The translations under genes and the position numbers were made by a program. 64,000 nucleotides of DNA from Bacteroidota bacterium (GTDB taxonomy: Bacteria > Bacteroidota > Bacteroidia > Chitinophagales > Chitinophagaceae). Below the pieces are notes generated by a model that saw nothing but the letters and a program-made list of their open reading frames with translations, made no database searches and was not told the origin of the DNA. Shown here in pieces: positions 1 through 8,684 of the stretch. The DNA is taken from assembly GCA_947460175.1 (NCBI GenBank), contig CANHGW010000005.1, positions 39,762 through 103,761 on the forward strand, in the 5' to 3' direction. Numbering within the stretch: the stretch's first letter is position 1; the number at the start of each line of letters is the position of its first letter.

Positions 1-833
1 GTTGGGACAAAGGTTCTGTATTTAATTTCGAAGGTGGATGCTACGCAAAATGTATCGACTTAACTGCTGAGAAAGAGCCTGAAATTTTCAATGCTATTAA
101 ACCAAATGCATTGGTTGAAAATACAAACTATTTACCAGGAACAAATACAGTTGACTTTGCTGATAGTAGTATTACAGAAAACACTCGTGTTGCTTATCCA
201 ATCAATCATATCAACAACGCCAAAGAACCTAGCATAGGTGGTGATCCTAAAAATATATTTTTCTTAACGTGTGATGCTTATGGTATCCTACCTCCTATCT
301 CTCGTTTGAGCAAAGGACAAGCAATGTATAGCTTCATTAGTGGATATACTGCTAAAGTAGCTGGAACAGAAGTGGGTGTTACAGAACCACAAGCTACATT
401 CAGTGCTTGTTTTGGACGTGCGTTTTTACCATTGCATCCTACAAAATATGCTGAATTATTGGGTAAAAAATTAGAGCAACATCCAGACGTAAAAGTTTGG
501 TTGATCAACACTGGCTGGAGTGGCGGTCCTTATGGTATTGGTAATCGTATGAAATTGAGCTTGACTCGTGCTATGATTACAGCTGCTATGAATGGTGAAT
601 TGGACAATGTAGACTACGAAGCACATCCAATTTTCGGATTCAATATGCCTACAACTTGTCCTAATGTACCTTCAGAAGTTTTGATACCTGCTAATACATG
701 GAGCGACAAAGAAGAATACACACGCAAAGCCTACGATTTGGCTGCTATGTTTGTGAAAAACTTTGAAAAATATTCAGCACAAGCAAATGAAGAGATTCTT
801 GCAGCAGCACCCAAATTGATGCAAAACGCTTAA
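1..833 (+). CDS. pckA: ATP-type phosphoenolpyruvate carboxykinase, C-terminal part
   Basis: Converts oxaloacetate plus ATP to phosphoenolpyruvate, CO2 and ADP, the gluconeogenic link between the TCA cycle and glycolysis; cytosolic. The reading frame is open from base 3 and its 5' end lies outside the window; about 276 residues remain. Visible family motifs are [12 protein letters not shown] near the left edge, ENTRVAYPI, a YTAKVAGTE stretch that holds nucleotide-binding residues in the family, and TWSDKEEY near the C-terminus. There is no sign of truncation at the 3' end, and the C-terminus has the expected length. A strong hairpin terminator follows within 30 nt, so this is a transcription-unit end. 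The TTG at 111 is an internal leucine codon, not a start. Confidence 0.97.
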   Translation, partial: WDKGSVFNFEGGCYAKCIDLTAEKEPEIFNAIKPNALVENTNYLPGTNTVDFADSSITENTRVAYPINHINNAKEPSIGGDPKNIFFLTCDAYGILPPISRLSKGQAMYSFISGYTAKVAGTEVGVTEPQATFSACFGRAFLPLHPTKYAELLGKKLEQHPDVKVWLINTGWSGGPYGIGNRMKLSLTRAMITAAMNGELDNVDYEAHPIFGFNMPTTCPNVPSEVLIPANTWSDKEEYTRKAYDLAAMFVKNFEKYSAQANEEILAAAPKLMQNA

Positions 834-860
834 TTTTTATCAAACTAAACTATAATTAAA

Positions 861-890
861 AAGACCATTCGAAAGAATGGTCTTTTTTTA
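861..890 (+). terminator. Rho-independent terminator after pckA
   Basis: Perfect 10-bp stem (AAGACCATTC, loop GAAA, GAATGGTCTT) followed by a run of T residues. It lies 27 nt after the pckA stop. The A-run on the left could make it work weakly on the other strand too, but no minus-strand gene ends here. Confidence 0.93.
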
Positions 891-1005
891 GTATATTAAT
901 AAAACAGTTACTCAACTTTCCACTTCATTTTGCTTAACTGTTAAAAAACTTCCAAAAGAATTTATACTATATGGAATTCTAAGATTTTTAGTCTCTCTTT
1001 GAGAA

Positions 1006-1869
1006 ATGAAGTATATGATGATTTTTCTTTTATTAATCTCAATAGTTAGTTGCAATGAACTCGAACAACAAGCTATTAAGCACGATATTGTAGATGCACC
1101 AATCAATACAAATATTGTACATAAACAAGGCCAAACTATTGCTACTCGTTTTGCTCCACCAAAGGGTTATACAAGGCAAGATGTATCCACTAATACTTAT
1201 ACTACTTTTCTTCGCAACATTGAACTCAAACCTCATGGCACATTGGTCCAATTATATAATGGAGCTGAAAAACACAATAAAGTAGCTGATGCAGTACTTC
1301 GTTTTGATGTAGGTAAAACTGATTTGCAACAATGTGCCGATGCTGTTATGCGAATAAGGTCGGAATATTTATTTAGTCAAAAAAAATATGATGCAATTCA
1401 TTTCAATTTCACCAACGGTTTTAGAGCAGATTATAAACGTTGGCAAAATGGCGAACGAATTTCGGTTAAAGGAAATACATGCAGTTGGATCAAAAAAGCA
1501 AAGCCAGACTCCTCTCACGAAACATTCAGAAATTACTTGGATGTGGTATATTCTTATGCTGGATCGCTGTCTCTTTCTAAAGAATTACAATTCGTAGATG
1601 ATATAAAATCAATAGAAGCAGGTGATGTTTTTATTATTGGTGGTTCACCGGGTCATGCTGTTACAGTAATGGATATTGCAGTTAATAAAGCTGGTGAAAA
1701 GGTTTTTCTTCTTTCGCAAAGTTATATGCCAGCACAAGATATCCATGTATTAAAAAACTTGAATGATCTGAACATTTCACCTTGGTATAAAGTAGAAGAC
1801 ATCAACGATGTACTCGAAACACCTGAATATACTTTCAAGCCAAATAATCTTATGCGATTTAAAGACTAA
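1006..1869 (+). CDS. DUF4846 family lipoprotein
   Basis: A 287-residue exported protein of unknown function. The N-terminus is a short lipoprotein signal: a hydrophobic stretch followed by SIVSC with the lipid-acceptor cysteine at about residue 16. The body has the features I associate with the DUF4846 family found in Bacteroidota: RFDVGKTDLQQCADAVMR (about 103-120), HFNFTNGFRADY (about 132-143) and a C-terminal block with GDVFIIGGSPGHAVTVMD. The invariant-looking Cys, His and Asp residues hint at a cysteine-peptidase-like or transglutaminase-like fold, but that is inference only. Start chosen as ATG at 1006; TCTCTTTG, one base off the -7 consensus, sits 5 nt before it. The gene stands alone, converging on ACMSD. 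Confidence 0.82.
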   Translation: MKYMMIFLLLISIVSCNELEQQAIKHDIVDAPINTNIVHKQGQTIATRFAPPKGYTRQDVSTNTYTTFLRNIELKPHGTLVQLYNGAEKHNKVADAVLRFDVGKTDLQQCADAVMRIRSEYLFSQKKYDAIHFNFTNGFRADYKRWQNGERISVKGNTCSWIKKAKPDSSHETFRNYLDVVYSYAGSLSLSKELQFVDDIKSIEAGDVFIIGGSPGHAVTVMDIAVNKAGEKVFLLSQSYMPAQDIHVLKNLNDLNISPWYKVEDINDVLETPEYTFKPNNLMRFKD

Positions 1870-1882
1870 GTTTAACCCAGAT

Positions 1883-2875
1883 TTAGGCTAGCCAATCCAT
1901 GGCATTGTCCCAAAGTAATTTTGCTTTTAGTTCATCGGCAAGCGAAAGGCTTTCAATCAATTCACCAGGACGATGTTCGCCCAATGGGAATGGATAATCA
2001 CTGCCACAGCATATTTTATGTTCACCCACTGTTTTAAGTAATAAATCAAATGCAGCTTCATCATGCACCAAACTATCTACCCAAAACTTTCCTAAATAAT
2101 CGCGTGGATTAATTGGATTATCGATAGCACATAAATCGGGTCTAACTTTAAACCCATGTTCTACCCTGCCTACAGTAGCAGGAAATGAACCACCACCATG
2201 AGCAAATGCAATTTTCAGTTTTGGAAATTTTTCCATTACACCTCCAAAAATCATACTACAAATTGCTCGAGATGTTTCTGCTGGCATGCCTACTAACCAT
2301 GGCAACCAATATTTACTCATCTTATCCTCTCCCATCATTTCCCATGGATGAACAAAAATGCTACAATTCAACACTTGTGCAGCTTCCCAAAAAGGAAAAA
2401 ATCGTTCGTCGCTGAGATTAACTTGATTGATATTTGATCCTATTTCAATACCCGGCATCTTGAGTTCCTTTACTAATCGTTCCATTTCACGTATCGCCAA
2501 ATCGACATCCTGCAATGGCACTGTACCCAAACCTATAAATTTATCGGGGTGCAAATCGACACACTGCGCAATATGATCGTTGAAAAAACGAGAAGTTTCG
2601 AGTCCATGTTCGGGCTTAGCCCAATAATTAAACAAGACAGGTATAGTAGACAATACTTGCACATCGACATCAGTTGCCTGCATATCTATAATACGATCCT
2701 TGGGCTCCCAGCAATTGCTTTCCACTTCACGAAAAAACTTATCGCCTTTAATCATTCTTGCGCAACATGGTTTGTGATGTTCAAGATGAATAAAATCATT
2801 ACCGTATCCAAATTTTTCAAACCAATTGGGAATATGCTCAGGCATGATATGAGTATGTATATCGATCTTTTTCAT
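1883..2875 (-). CDS. 2-amino-3-carboxymuconate-6-semialdehyde decarboxylase (ACMSD)
   Basis: Amidohydrolase-superfamily, non-hydrolytic zinc decarboxylase. It converts ACMS, formed from 3-hydroxyanthranilate, to 2-aminomuconate semialdehyde and so steers tryptophan catabolism away from quinolinate/NAD. The 330-residue protein has the metal motif IDIHTHIMP (about 4-12), the pair FVHPWEMM, YWLPWLVGMPAETSRAICSM, KIAFAHGGGSFP with a metal-ligand His, and CGSDYPFPLGE with the catalytic-site Asp. Resemblance to animal and Pseudomonas ACMSD is extensive along the whole length, including the YWAKPE segment, so I prefer ACMSD over generic amidohydrolase. No other kynurenine-pathway gene is in the window. 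A consensus -7 element ends 5 nt before the ATG. Confidence 0.92.
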   Translation of the reverse strand: MKKIDIHTHIMPEHIPNWFEKFGYGNDFIHLEHHKPCCARMIKGDKFFREVESNCWEPKDRIIDMQATDVDVQVLSTIPVLFNYWAKPEHGLETSRFFNDHIAQCVDLHPDKFIGLGTVPLQDVDLAIREMERLVKELKMPGIEIGSNINQVNLSDERFFPFWEAAQVLNCSIFVHPWEMMGEDKMSKYWLPWLVGMPAETSRAICSMIFGGVMEKFPKLKIAFAHGGGSFPATVGRVEHGFKVRPDLCAIDNPINPRDYLGKFWVDSLVHDEAAFDLLLKTVGEHKICCGSDYPFPLGEHRPGELIESLSLADELKAKLLWDNAMDWLA

Positions 2876-2880
2876 AGCTT

Positions 2881-2888
2881 CAAAATTA
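2881..2888 (-). promoter_or_regulatory. -7 promoter element of the ACMSD gene
   Basis: TAATTTTG on the minus strand matches the Bacteroidota sigma-A element TAnnTTTG exactly. Only 5 nt separate it from the ATG, so transcription would begin at or next to the start codon (leaderless mRNA). Confidence 0.6.
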
Positions 2889-2930
2889 AAACCAATGATA
2901 ATTCATTTTTTATTAAAAAAGAAGATTGAA

Positions 2931-3416
2931 TTATGATTGCTTCAAATCACTTCCTCCAAAACTAAAAGGTAATAAATCTTTAGAAGAATTAATTAACCAT
3001 ACTTCTCCTGTTTGACCAGCTAGTATCAATGTAATTTTTTCTTCATTGCGATCTTCACATTCAGAAATAAATTGACGACACATGCCACAAGGAAAAGCTG
3101 GTGTATTATTTTCTCCTGATGGGGCAAGTATACTTATAGCAATGGCAACAATCTTTTCATCAGGATATTGAGATATCGCTGATGACAAAGCACTTCGTTC
3201 AGCACATATTCCTACAGGATAGGAAGCGTTTTCAATATTAACTCCAATCACAATTTCTCCATTGGCTAGTAATACAGCTGAACCTACTCTAAAATTGGAA
3301 TAAGGCGCATATGCATTCTCAGTAGCAATTCTAGCTTCGGTCAATATATGATGAAAGGAAGGTGTCAGTTCCTTATCACTTTTAAGTTTTTGATATTCAA
3401 ATGTAAATACAGCCAT
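2931..3416 (-). CDS. cdd: Cytidine deaminase
   Basis: Hydrolytic deamination of cytidine and deoxycytidine to uridine and deoxyuridine in pyrimidine salvage; cytosolic. The 161-residue protein is of homotetrameric-type length. Zinc-site motifs are seen: CAERSAL (about residues 72-78, giving the first Cys and the catalytic Glu) and PCGMCRQF (two further Cys ligands). AYAPYSNFRVGSAV near residue 36 is the substrate-binding loop typical of the family. The gene has its own upstream gap of 73 nt from the transglutaminase-like gene, with CAATTTTG (one mismatch to the -7 consensus) 5 nt before its ATG, so it may be transcribed separately and possibly leaderless. Confidence 0.95.
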   Translation of the reverse strand: MAVFTFEYQKLKSDKELTPSFHHILTEARIATENAYAPYSNFRVGSAVLLANGEIVIGVNIENASYPVGICAERSALSSAISQYPDEKIVAIAISILAPSGENNTPAFPCGMCRQFISECEDRNEEKITLILAGQTGEVWLINSSKDLLPFSFGGSDLKQS

Positions 3417-3489
3417 GAATCAAAATTGTGTTGTCTAGTTTTTCTCAAAGTTATTGGAAAAATATTGATAGTAAATGAAATTAAAATGA

Positions 3490-4689
3490 TTATTTATGAA
3501 TAGGATTATACTCATATACTACTTCATACGAAGTATGTTTTAGATTCTTTGATACTTGCCCGATTGACAAATCATTTTGCTGTGGAGTTGGATCACAAAT
3601 CGAATAAGCTTTACCGTTGTAAATGATTGGCTTCCCAACAGGATTTTCTAATTGAACAGCTATGGTAATATGGGTGGGATACAATACAGCAATCATACCT
3701 TTATTGTAAATTTCTTTCACCAAGTAAAAAAACAATGCAGCTCGATCATCACAATCACTTTGGTCATACAAAAGTGTTTGCTCGGGTGATAATCTTTTTT
3801 CTTTTCCAAAATTCTCTTGATCGGTTTCGTATAAAAAAGCATAACGTGTAAATCGCATCAAATAATCAATTCCATCACTTTGTGTCATGTTTTGTATATT
3901 ATCTTTCAAAGCAGGTATTAACGAACCATATGTTTCCTTACTTAATGGTATATTAAAATAAGTACTAAAATCTGCTACAGGATAATTGGTAAATAGCTTA
4001 TTTACCTCAGGATTTAATTTCACTTTAAAGTGATATACTTGATCATGATAATTGAATTGTAACTCCTTAACTGCATAATCGCTTGGTTTAAAATCTGGCA
4101 TTTGGGTTATTTTATACGAAAAAGAGCGTTGGCCTTCTGGAACGATTAACGTAGTTTGCATCACAGTTTCTTTTGTAAAATCTATTTGACCATAATCGTG
4201 AATATTTAAGCACACATATTGATGGTTATTTTTTTCAAAAAATGGTATCCCATAAATATTATCCTCGCTACGAACATAAAACAATAAATGATCTTTGCTA
4301 TATGATAATGTAGCATCATAGCCACTCTTAGCCAACAAAAACCATTTTACGAGGGTATATTGATTATAGTTAGTTGCTTTGGGACTTAATTGTTCAGCAG
4401 TATTTCGTATTAACTGATAGTATAACCAGTCATTTAATTGCAATGATTTTTTCTTTTCTAGAAGTTGAGATATTAGTTGAAGATTATCAGAATTATTCAT
4501 TTGGCGATAAAAATCAGCTATTGTTTCGTTAGACAATCCGTTTTTAATTGCAATTTTTGATTTAGTTAATTGATTCAGTTCTATAGAATCGCCTAAGAAT
4601 TCAAACCGAATTGATTGAGAAAATCCACTGTTAGCAGTAGTTACAGCTATTATTAAAAATAATATAATATGTAGGATTTTGTAAAACAT
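3490..4689 (-). CDS. Secreted transglutaminase-like cysteine protein
   Basis: A 399-residue exported protein with a signal peptide (hydrophobic residues 3-18, cleavage near GFSQS). The C-terminal third looks like a transglutaminase/bacterial cysteine-protease core with a plausible triad: Cys313 in DQSDCDDRA, His340 in YPTHITIA and Asp366 in ICDPTPQ. The N-terminal two-thirds has no domain I recognise. Similar Bacteroidota proteins are annotated only as transglutaminase-domain or hypothetical, so substrate and role are unknown. It begins 78 nt after the ABC ATPase gene on the same strand and may be the last member of that export operon, although the gap also has room for a promoter. Confidence 0.7.
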   Translation of the reverse strand: MFYKILHIILFLIIAVTTANSGFSQSIRFEFLGDSIELNQLTKSKIAIKNGLSNETIADFYRQMNNSDNLQLISQLLEKKKSLQLNDWLYYQLIRNTAEQLSPKATNYNQYTLVKWFLLAKSGYDATLSYSKDHLLFYVRSEDNIYGIPFFEKNNHQYVCLNIHDYGQIDFTKETVMQTTLIVPEGQRSFSYKITQMPDFKPSDYAVKELQFNYHDQVYHFKVKLNPEVNKLFTNYPVADFSTYFNIPLSKETYGSLIPALKDNIQNMTQSDGIDYLMRFTRYAFLYETDQENFGKEKRLSPEQTLLYDQSDCDDRAALFFYLVKEIYNKGMIAVLYPTHITIAVQLENPVGKPIIYNGKAYSICDPTPQQNDLSIGQVSKNLKHTSYEVVYEYNPIHK

Positions 4690-4767
4690 TGGATTTCTAA
4701 TCCAAAGTTAATAAAACTTAACAATAAGATAATATTAAATTTTTGAAAATAGTATAAATAAATATAA

Positions 4768-5445
4768 TTACCTGATAATTCTACCATCCTCCATTTCAAT
4801 AATACGATGTGTACGAGCAGCAAATTCATTATCGTGTGTAACTATGAGTAATGTTTGATTGAACTCATCGGTTAGCTGATTAAATATTTCAAATACAATT
4901 TCACTGTTTTTCTTATCTAGATTTCCAGTAGGCTCATCACCCATAATTATAAGGGGATCATTGATGAGAGCTCTAGCGATGGCAACTCGTTGTTTCTGTC
5001 CACCTGAAAGTTGATTGGGCATCTTCAATGCCTGCTCATGTATATCTAAAATACGTAGCTTTTCCATGGCTCTATGTTCAATTTCTTTTAGCGAATATTT
5101 ACCTAATTTTATTCCAGGCAACATGACATTTTTCAAAACAGAGAATTCATTCAATAAATAATGAAATTGAAAAACAAATCCAATTTTTTCATTTCGTACT
5201 CGAGCCAATTCTTTTTCTTTAAGCCCGGTCATTAATTGTTGATCAATGAGTAATTCTCCTTCATAGTCTGTATCCATAGTTGAAAGAATATATAATAAGG
5301 TAGACTTCCCACAACCTGACTTTCCTATCACCGATACAAAATCACCTTTATTAATTGAAAACGAAATATCTTTCAATATAGGTATGGTAATCGGATCATG
5401 AAAACTCTTATTGACAGACTTTGCTTGTAAAATTATTTCACTCAT
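4768..5445 (-). CDS. ABC transporter ATP-binding protein (LolD/MacB type)
   Basis: Cytoplasmic ATPase that energises the membrane protein encoded just upstream. The 225-residue protein shows Walker [10 protein letters not shown] (41-49), Q-loop in [12 protein letters not shown] (about 89-101), signature LSGGQ (146-150), Walker [14 protein letters not shown] with catalytic Glu171, and a switch histidine in [13 protein letters not shown]. The LLNEF and DEPTGNLD segments are typical of the LolD/MacB/FtsE mechanotransmission class rather than of substrate importers. The start lies 1 nt after the permease stop codon, so the two are translationally coupled. With the adaptor and permease it forms a tripartite export or lipoprotein-release system; the substrate cannot be read from sequence. 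Confidence 0.93.
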   Translation of the reverse strand: MSEIILQAKSVNKSFHDPITIPILKDISFSINKGDFVSVIGKSGCGKSTLLYILSTMDTDYEGELLIDQQLMTGLKEKELARVRNEKIGFVFQFHYLLNEFSVLKNVMLPGIKLGKYSLKEIEHRAMEKLRILDIHEQALKMPNQLSGGQKQRVAIARALINDPLIIMGDEPTGNLDKKNSEIVFEIFNQLTDEFNQTLLIVTHDNEFAARTHRIIEMEDGRIIR

Positions 5446-5446
5446 G

Positions 5447-6700
5447 TTATTTACCTCTTATAATATCTACTGGATCTATTTTGCTTGCTTTACGGGCAGG
5501 AAACAATCCTGCCAAATATGTAGTGACTAAAGAAAATGCAATTCCTATCATATAAAATTTGGGATTATAATTGACAGGATAAGTTTTAATGGTAGGTAAT
5601 GCTGCTGTATTAAATGGTATTTGATCTATCAAATTGGATAGTAAAAATCCAAAAATCAATCCGAATAAACCTCCGAAAAAACCTATAGAAATAGCAATTG
5701 TGATGAAAATTCGTTTTACATCATTCCCCGAAAAACCAGTTGCTTTAAGAATAGCAATTGAATCCATTTTTTCATAAATCATCATGTTGAGTATATTATA
5801 TATCCCAAAGCCTGCAACAATTAATAAAGTGATACCTACTGCATAAGATATAATAGTTCTGACACTACTCCCTGTTTCAAATTGTGAATTGGCTGTTTGA
5901 ATATCTTCGGCATCAGTTTCAAACAATTTTTTATACTCTAAAGCCAGTGCTGGTGCGGCTAATATATCAAATAATTTCACATTGATATCTGTAATATAAC
6001 TTACAGGCTTCCCCAATAATTTCTGTGTAGTACCTAAAGAAGCATAACTTTGAACCTTATCCAAATCGGCCAATCCCGACTGAAAATAACCAACCACTTT
6101 AAGCGATTGACGATCGCCTCTTGGTGTAGTTACTTGTATTACATCACCTATTACAGCTTGCATTTTATCGGCTGCGGCTTTTCCTAAAATAATGCTATTG
6201 GGTACATTTTTCAAATCCATATAATTACCCTGAGAAACATAATCTTGAAAATGAAATAATTTAGCTTCTGATTCCACATCAATTCCATTTATAACGCCAT
6301 TGATATCAATGTTACCAATATTGTAAAAAACTTGTGCGGTTACTTTAGGCGATACACCAAAAACCCGCTTATCATTTTTCAATGCTTGCATTATTGCAGC
6401 TGTATTATCAATATTCTGTCCATTTCCACTTGGCTTAATACTTCGAATAAATGTATACCCTAATTCTTTACTGTATGATGCAGGCTGAATTGGATTAGGC
6501 TTAACTTCATTAAATAGTCGCACATGAGGTGTACGATTCAGCACAAGTCCATCAAGCAAATCATTAAGTCCATTCATAAAACCAAGTAATGTAATAAACA
6601 TGGTAATACTAAACGTAACACCTACTGCTGCAATGAGGGTTTGTTTCCATCGAGCTAATAGTAACGCCTTGGCAATATCTGTGATTAGATTTGAATTCAT
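5447..6700 (-). CDS. ABC transporter permease, MacB/FtsX-LolE family
   Basis: A 417-residue inner-membrane protein with the MacB/LolC topology: one transmembrane helix at about residues 20-45, a large periplasmic domain to about 280, then three helices (about 283-310, 330-355, 380-405). The periplasmic part carries the MacB_PCD feel, with segments such as KVTAQVFYNIGNIDINGVINGID and GDVIQVTTPRGD. The C-terminus LFPARKASKIDPVDIIRGK is the classic FtsX-family ending. Its start codon overlaps the adaptor stop by 1 nt (TAATG). In this class ATP hydrolysis drives movement of the periplasmic domain rather than transport through the membrane itself, so the likely job is pushing a periplasmic or outer-leaflet substrate outward. 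Confidence 0.9.
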   Translation of the reverse strand: MNSNLITDIAKALLLARWKQTLIAAVGVTFSITMFITLLGFMNGLNDLLDGLVLNRTPHVRLFNEVKPNPIQPASYSKELGYTFIRSIKPSGNGQNIDNTAAIMQALKNDKRVFGVSPKVTAQVFYNIGNIDINGVINGIDVESEAKLFHFQDYVSQGNYMDLKNVPNSIILGKAAADKMQAVIGDVIQVTTPRGDRQSLKVVGYFQSGLADLDKVQSYASLGTTQKLLGKPVSYITDINVKLFDILAAPALALEYKKLFETDAEDIQTANSQFETGSSVRTIISYAVGITLLIVAGFGIYNILNMMIYEKMDSIAILKATGFSGNDVKRIFITIAISIGFFGGLFGLIFGFLLSNLIDQIPFNTAALPTIKTYPVNYNPKFYMIGIAFSLVTTYLAGLFPARKASKIDPVDIIRGK

Positions 6701-7806
6701 TACTCTGGTAAATAAATTTTGTCTTCTTTGGTTAATCCTTCCAGTATTTCAGCCTTTTGATAATCTTTCAGACCAATTTTCACTTTCTTCTTTTCTTTAC
6801 TCGAAATCATTACGAATTCATCATCAATCAAATATTTTCGAGGAATGGTCAATGCATTTTCCTTTGAATTCAAAACTATATTGGCCTCCAATGTAAGGTT
6901 AGGATACAATGCATTTGGTTGCTTTGTGAAACTAGCTTCTATTTCAAACGTTCTACTTTTTTCGTTCATAATTGGATTAATTTTGTCTACCACTGCTTCG
7001 AATACTTGACCTTTATAGCTGTCCATTGTTACAAATATTTTTTGACCTGGCATTACCTTTACTATATCATTTTCATCTACTTGCAAATACAACGAAAAAC
7101 TTGTGGCATCACCTATAATTGCTAAGGGCATTTGAGGCGATATCATTTCGCCTTTCTCTTTTAATATTGAATAGATTTTACCGTTCGCTTCGCTTCGTAC
7201 ATTATAATCATCTAACATTGACTTACTGATTGATAAACTTTTCTTGCTTTGATTCGATGTGAAATTCAATTGTTTTTTCAATTCATTGTATCTAAGTTGA
7301 GCTGATTCATACGCCGACTTTGAATTTGCATAAGCTAGTTCGCGTTGTTCTAATTCATACTTAGTACCAATTTGATCAGCCCATAATTTTCGTTGTCGAT
7401 TCAATACTAATTGATCATTCTCCATTTTCTTTTTACTCAACTCGATTGTCAAACTCAATTCACGCAGTTTATCCGCATTGGCTCTGATGTCTGCATTAGA
7501 AGCTGCTAATTGGGCATTATCTGTATTTAATTGGGATACATCATTGGAGAGTGAAAACAACACTTGCCCTTTTCGAACAAAATCACCTTCGCTCAACCAT
7601 AGCTTTTGCAATATCCCACTTGATTTTGAAAATACCTGGTATTGGCCCAAGCTTTTAACCGATCCGGAAGCGTAAACCGACTCGGTAATTTTCTCAACGG
7701 TGGGCTGAGTATATTCTTGTTTTTTCTCACATGAAATCAAAAAGAATATTGAAAGAAAGATAACATATCTTGTATACATAATAATTATATAGTTACGATG
7801 AGTCAT
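6700..7806 (-). CDS. Periplasmic adaptor (HlyD/MacA-type membrane fusion) lipoprotein
   Basis: Periplasmic adaptor that would bridge the MacB-like permease to an outer-membrane exit. It has a lipoprotein signal (FLSIFFLISC), a lipoyl-like hairpin (VKSLGQYQVFSKSSGILQKL and later NGKIYSILKEKGEMI), a long alpha-helical coiled coil at about residues 90-200, and a beta-barrel domain after about residue 215. The unusual point is that no TolC-type outer-membrane gene lies beside it. TAACTTTG at 7817-7824 (exact -7 match) ends 10 nt before the ATG at 7806, which favours that start; ATG at 7779, giving a 359-residue protein with a shorter signal peptide, is the alternative. First gene of an adaptor-permease-ATPase operon. 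Confidence 0.88.
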   Translation of the reverse strand: MTHRNYIIIMYTRYVIFLSIFFLISCEKKQEYTQPTVEKITESVYASGSVKSLGQYQVFSKSSGILQKLWLSEGDFVRKGQVLFSLSNDVSQLNTDNAQLAASNADIRANADKLRELSLTIELSKKKMENDQLVLNRQRKLWADQIGTKYELEQRELAYANSKSAYESAQLRYNELKKQLNFTSNQSKKSLSISKSMLDDYNVRSEANGKIYSILKEKGEMISPQMPLAIIGDATSFSLYLQVDENDIVKVMPGQKIFVTMDSYKGQVFEAVVDKINPIMNEKSRTFEIEASFTKQPNALYPNLTLEANIVLNSKENALTIPRKYLIDDEFVMISSKEKKKVKIGLKDYQKAEILEGLTKEDKIYLPE

Positions 7807-7902
7807 TTATAGAATGCAAAGTTAAACTTATTCTGATGTTGATTATTTACAAAATTGAAAAGTTGATTTATATCATATACATATCTTTAAATAGAAAATA
7901 TT

Positions 7903-8577
7903 TTATAAACGATAGTTTAATGATAATCGACCTATTGGTCGAATATGATATGAAGTAAAATCAGTCATAGCTGAAATATCATATTTAAGACTTAAATTAT
8001 TACACAAATTAACGGATGTACTCAAAGCAAAAAATGGCATAAAATCACTTTCAATTTCTGAATAACTACTATTATCTATTTCATTAAATTGGCTAAAGTA
8101 ACTATCAGTAGTCTTAGTTGGATTTGCCCAAAAACCAATACCAGATGCAATGTCAAAACGTTTGTTTTGTAAAAAGGAATAATAATACCCCAATGAAATA
8201 TCGTAGTTGGTCCACTTAGTATTTATTTGCCAATAGGATTGTCCAAAATTACTATTATCTGGATAAGTCGCATTCGCTTTTGCTATTTGAATCGATAATC
8301 GAGCTTGTAATCGTTTGTGTAAAGTAATACCAACATACAAAGCAGGAAAAGTTACATTGTACTTGTAATAACTATCTTTGAAAAAATCATTCTCGTTTTT
8401 ATTTTTCTTAAATGCTATCAAGTGTTGCCATGATTTATATTTATTACTATAAGTATTTTGAGAGTAGGTGTATTGAATAGACCCAAGTCCAATACCAAAT
8501 TCATAGCAAGTTTTGAACTTTGCGAAAAGATTTAGTTGAAAACCTACTAGTAATAATATGGAAATTAAAATTTTCAC
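7903..8577 (-). CDS. Small outer-membrane beta-barrel-like protein, function unknown
   Basis: A 224-residue exported protein: signal peptide at residues 1-19 ending LNLFAK, then alternating hydrophobic/polar strands rich in Tyr, Asn and Ser (for example TNYDISLGYYYSF and FDIASGIGFWANP), ending with LSLNYRL, a plausible terminal beta strand. This pattern is typical of small outer-membrane barrels of Bacteroidota, but I recognise no specific family. Start codon is GTG at 8577; TACCTTTA, one mismatch to the -7 consensus, lies 15 nt upstream at 8593-8600. It is divergent from the DAHP synthase gene and separated by 96 nt from the adaptor operon, which has its own promoter. Confidence 0.6.
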   Translation of the reverse strand: MKILISILLLVGFQLNLFAKFKTCYEFGIGLGSIQYTYSQNTYSNKYKSWQHLIAFKKNKNENDFFKDSYYKYNVTFPALYVGITLHKRLQARLSIQIAKANATYPDNSNFGQSYWQINTKWTNYDISLGYYYSFLQNKRFDIASGIGFWANPTKTTDSYFSQFNEIDNSSYSEIESDFMPFFALSTSVNLCNNLSLKYDISAMTDFTSYHIRPIGRLSLNYRL

Positions 8578-8670
8578 AGTCTATAACAACGTTAAAGGTA
8601 TTATTTTGTTTCATAATCTACTATCAAAAAGAAAATTGTCCCTACTCTATTCTGATATTGAAGGAGGACT

Positions 8671-8678
8671 TACATTTG
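8671..8678 (+). promoter_or_regulatory. -7 promoter element of the DAHP synthase gene
   Basis: TACATTTG, an exact TAnnTTTG match, ends 6 nt before the ATG at 8685. The Shine-Dalgarno-like GGAGG just upstream (8662-8666) would lie outside the transcript, so it is probably not a ribosome-binding site. Confidence 0.6.
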
Positions 8679-8684
8679 CATACA

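Noticed and set aside
8660..8667. AAGGAGG-like Shine-Dalgarno sequence before the DAHP synthase gene
   Set aside because: It lies about 19 nt from the ATG and upstream of the -7 element, so it would not be transcribed.
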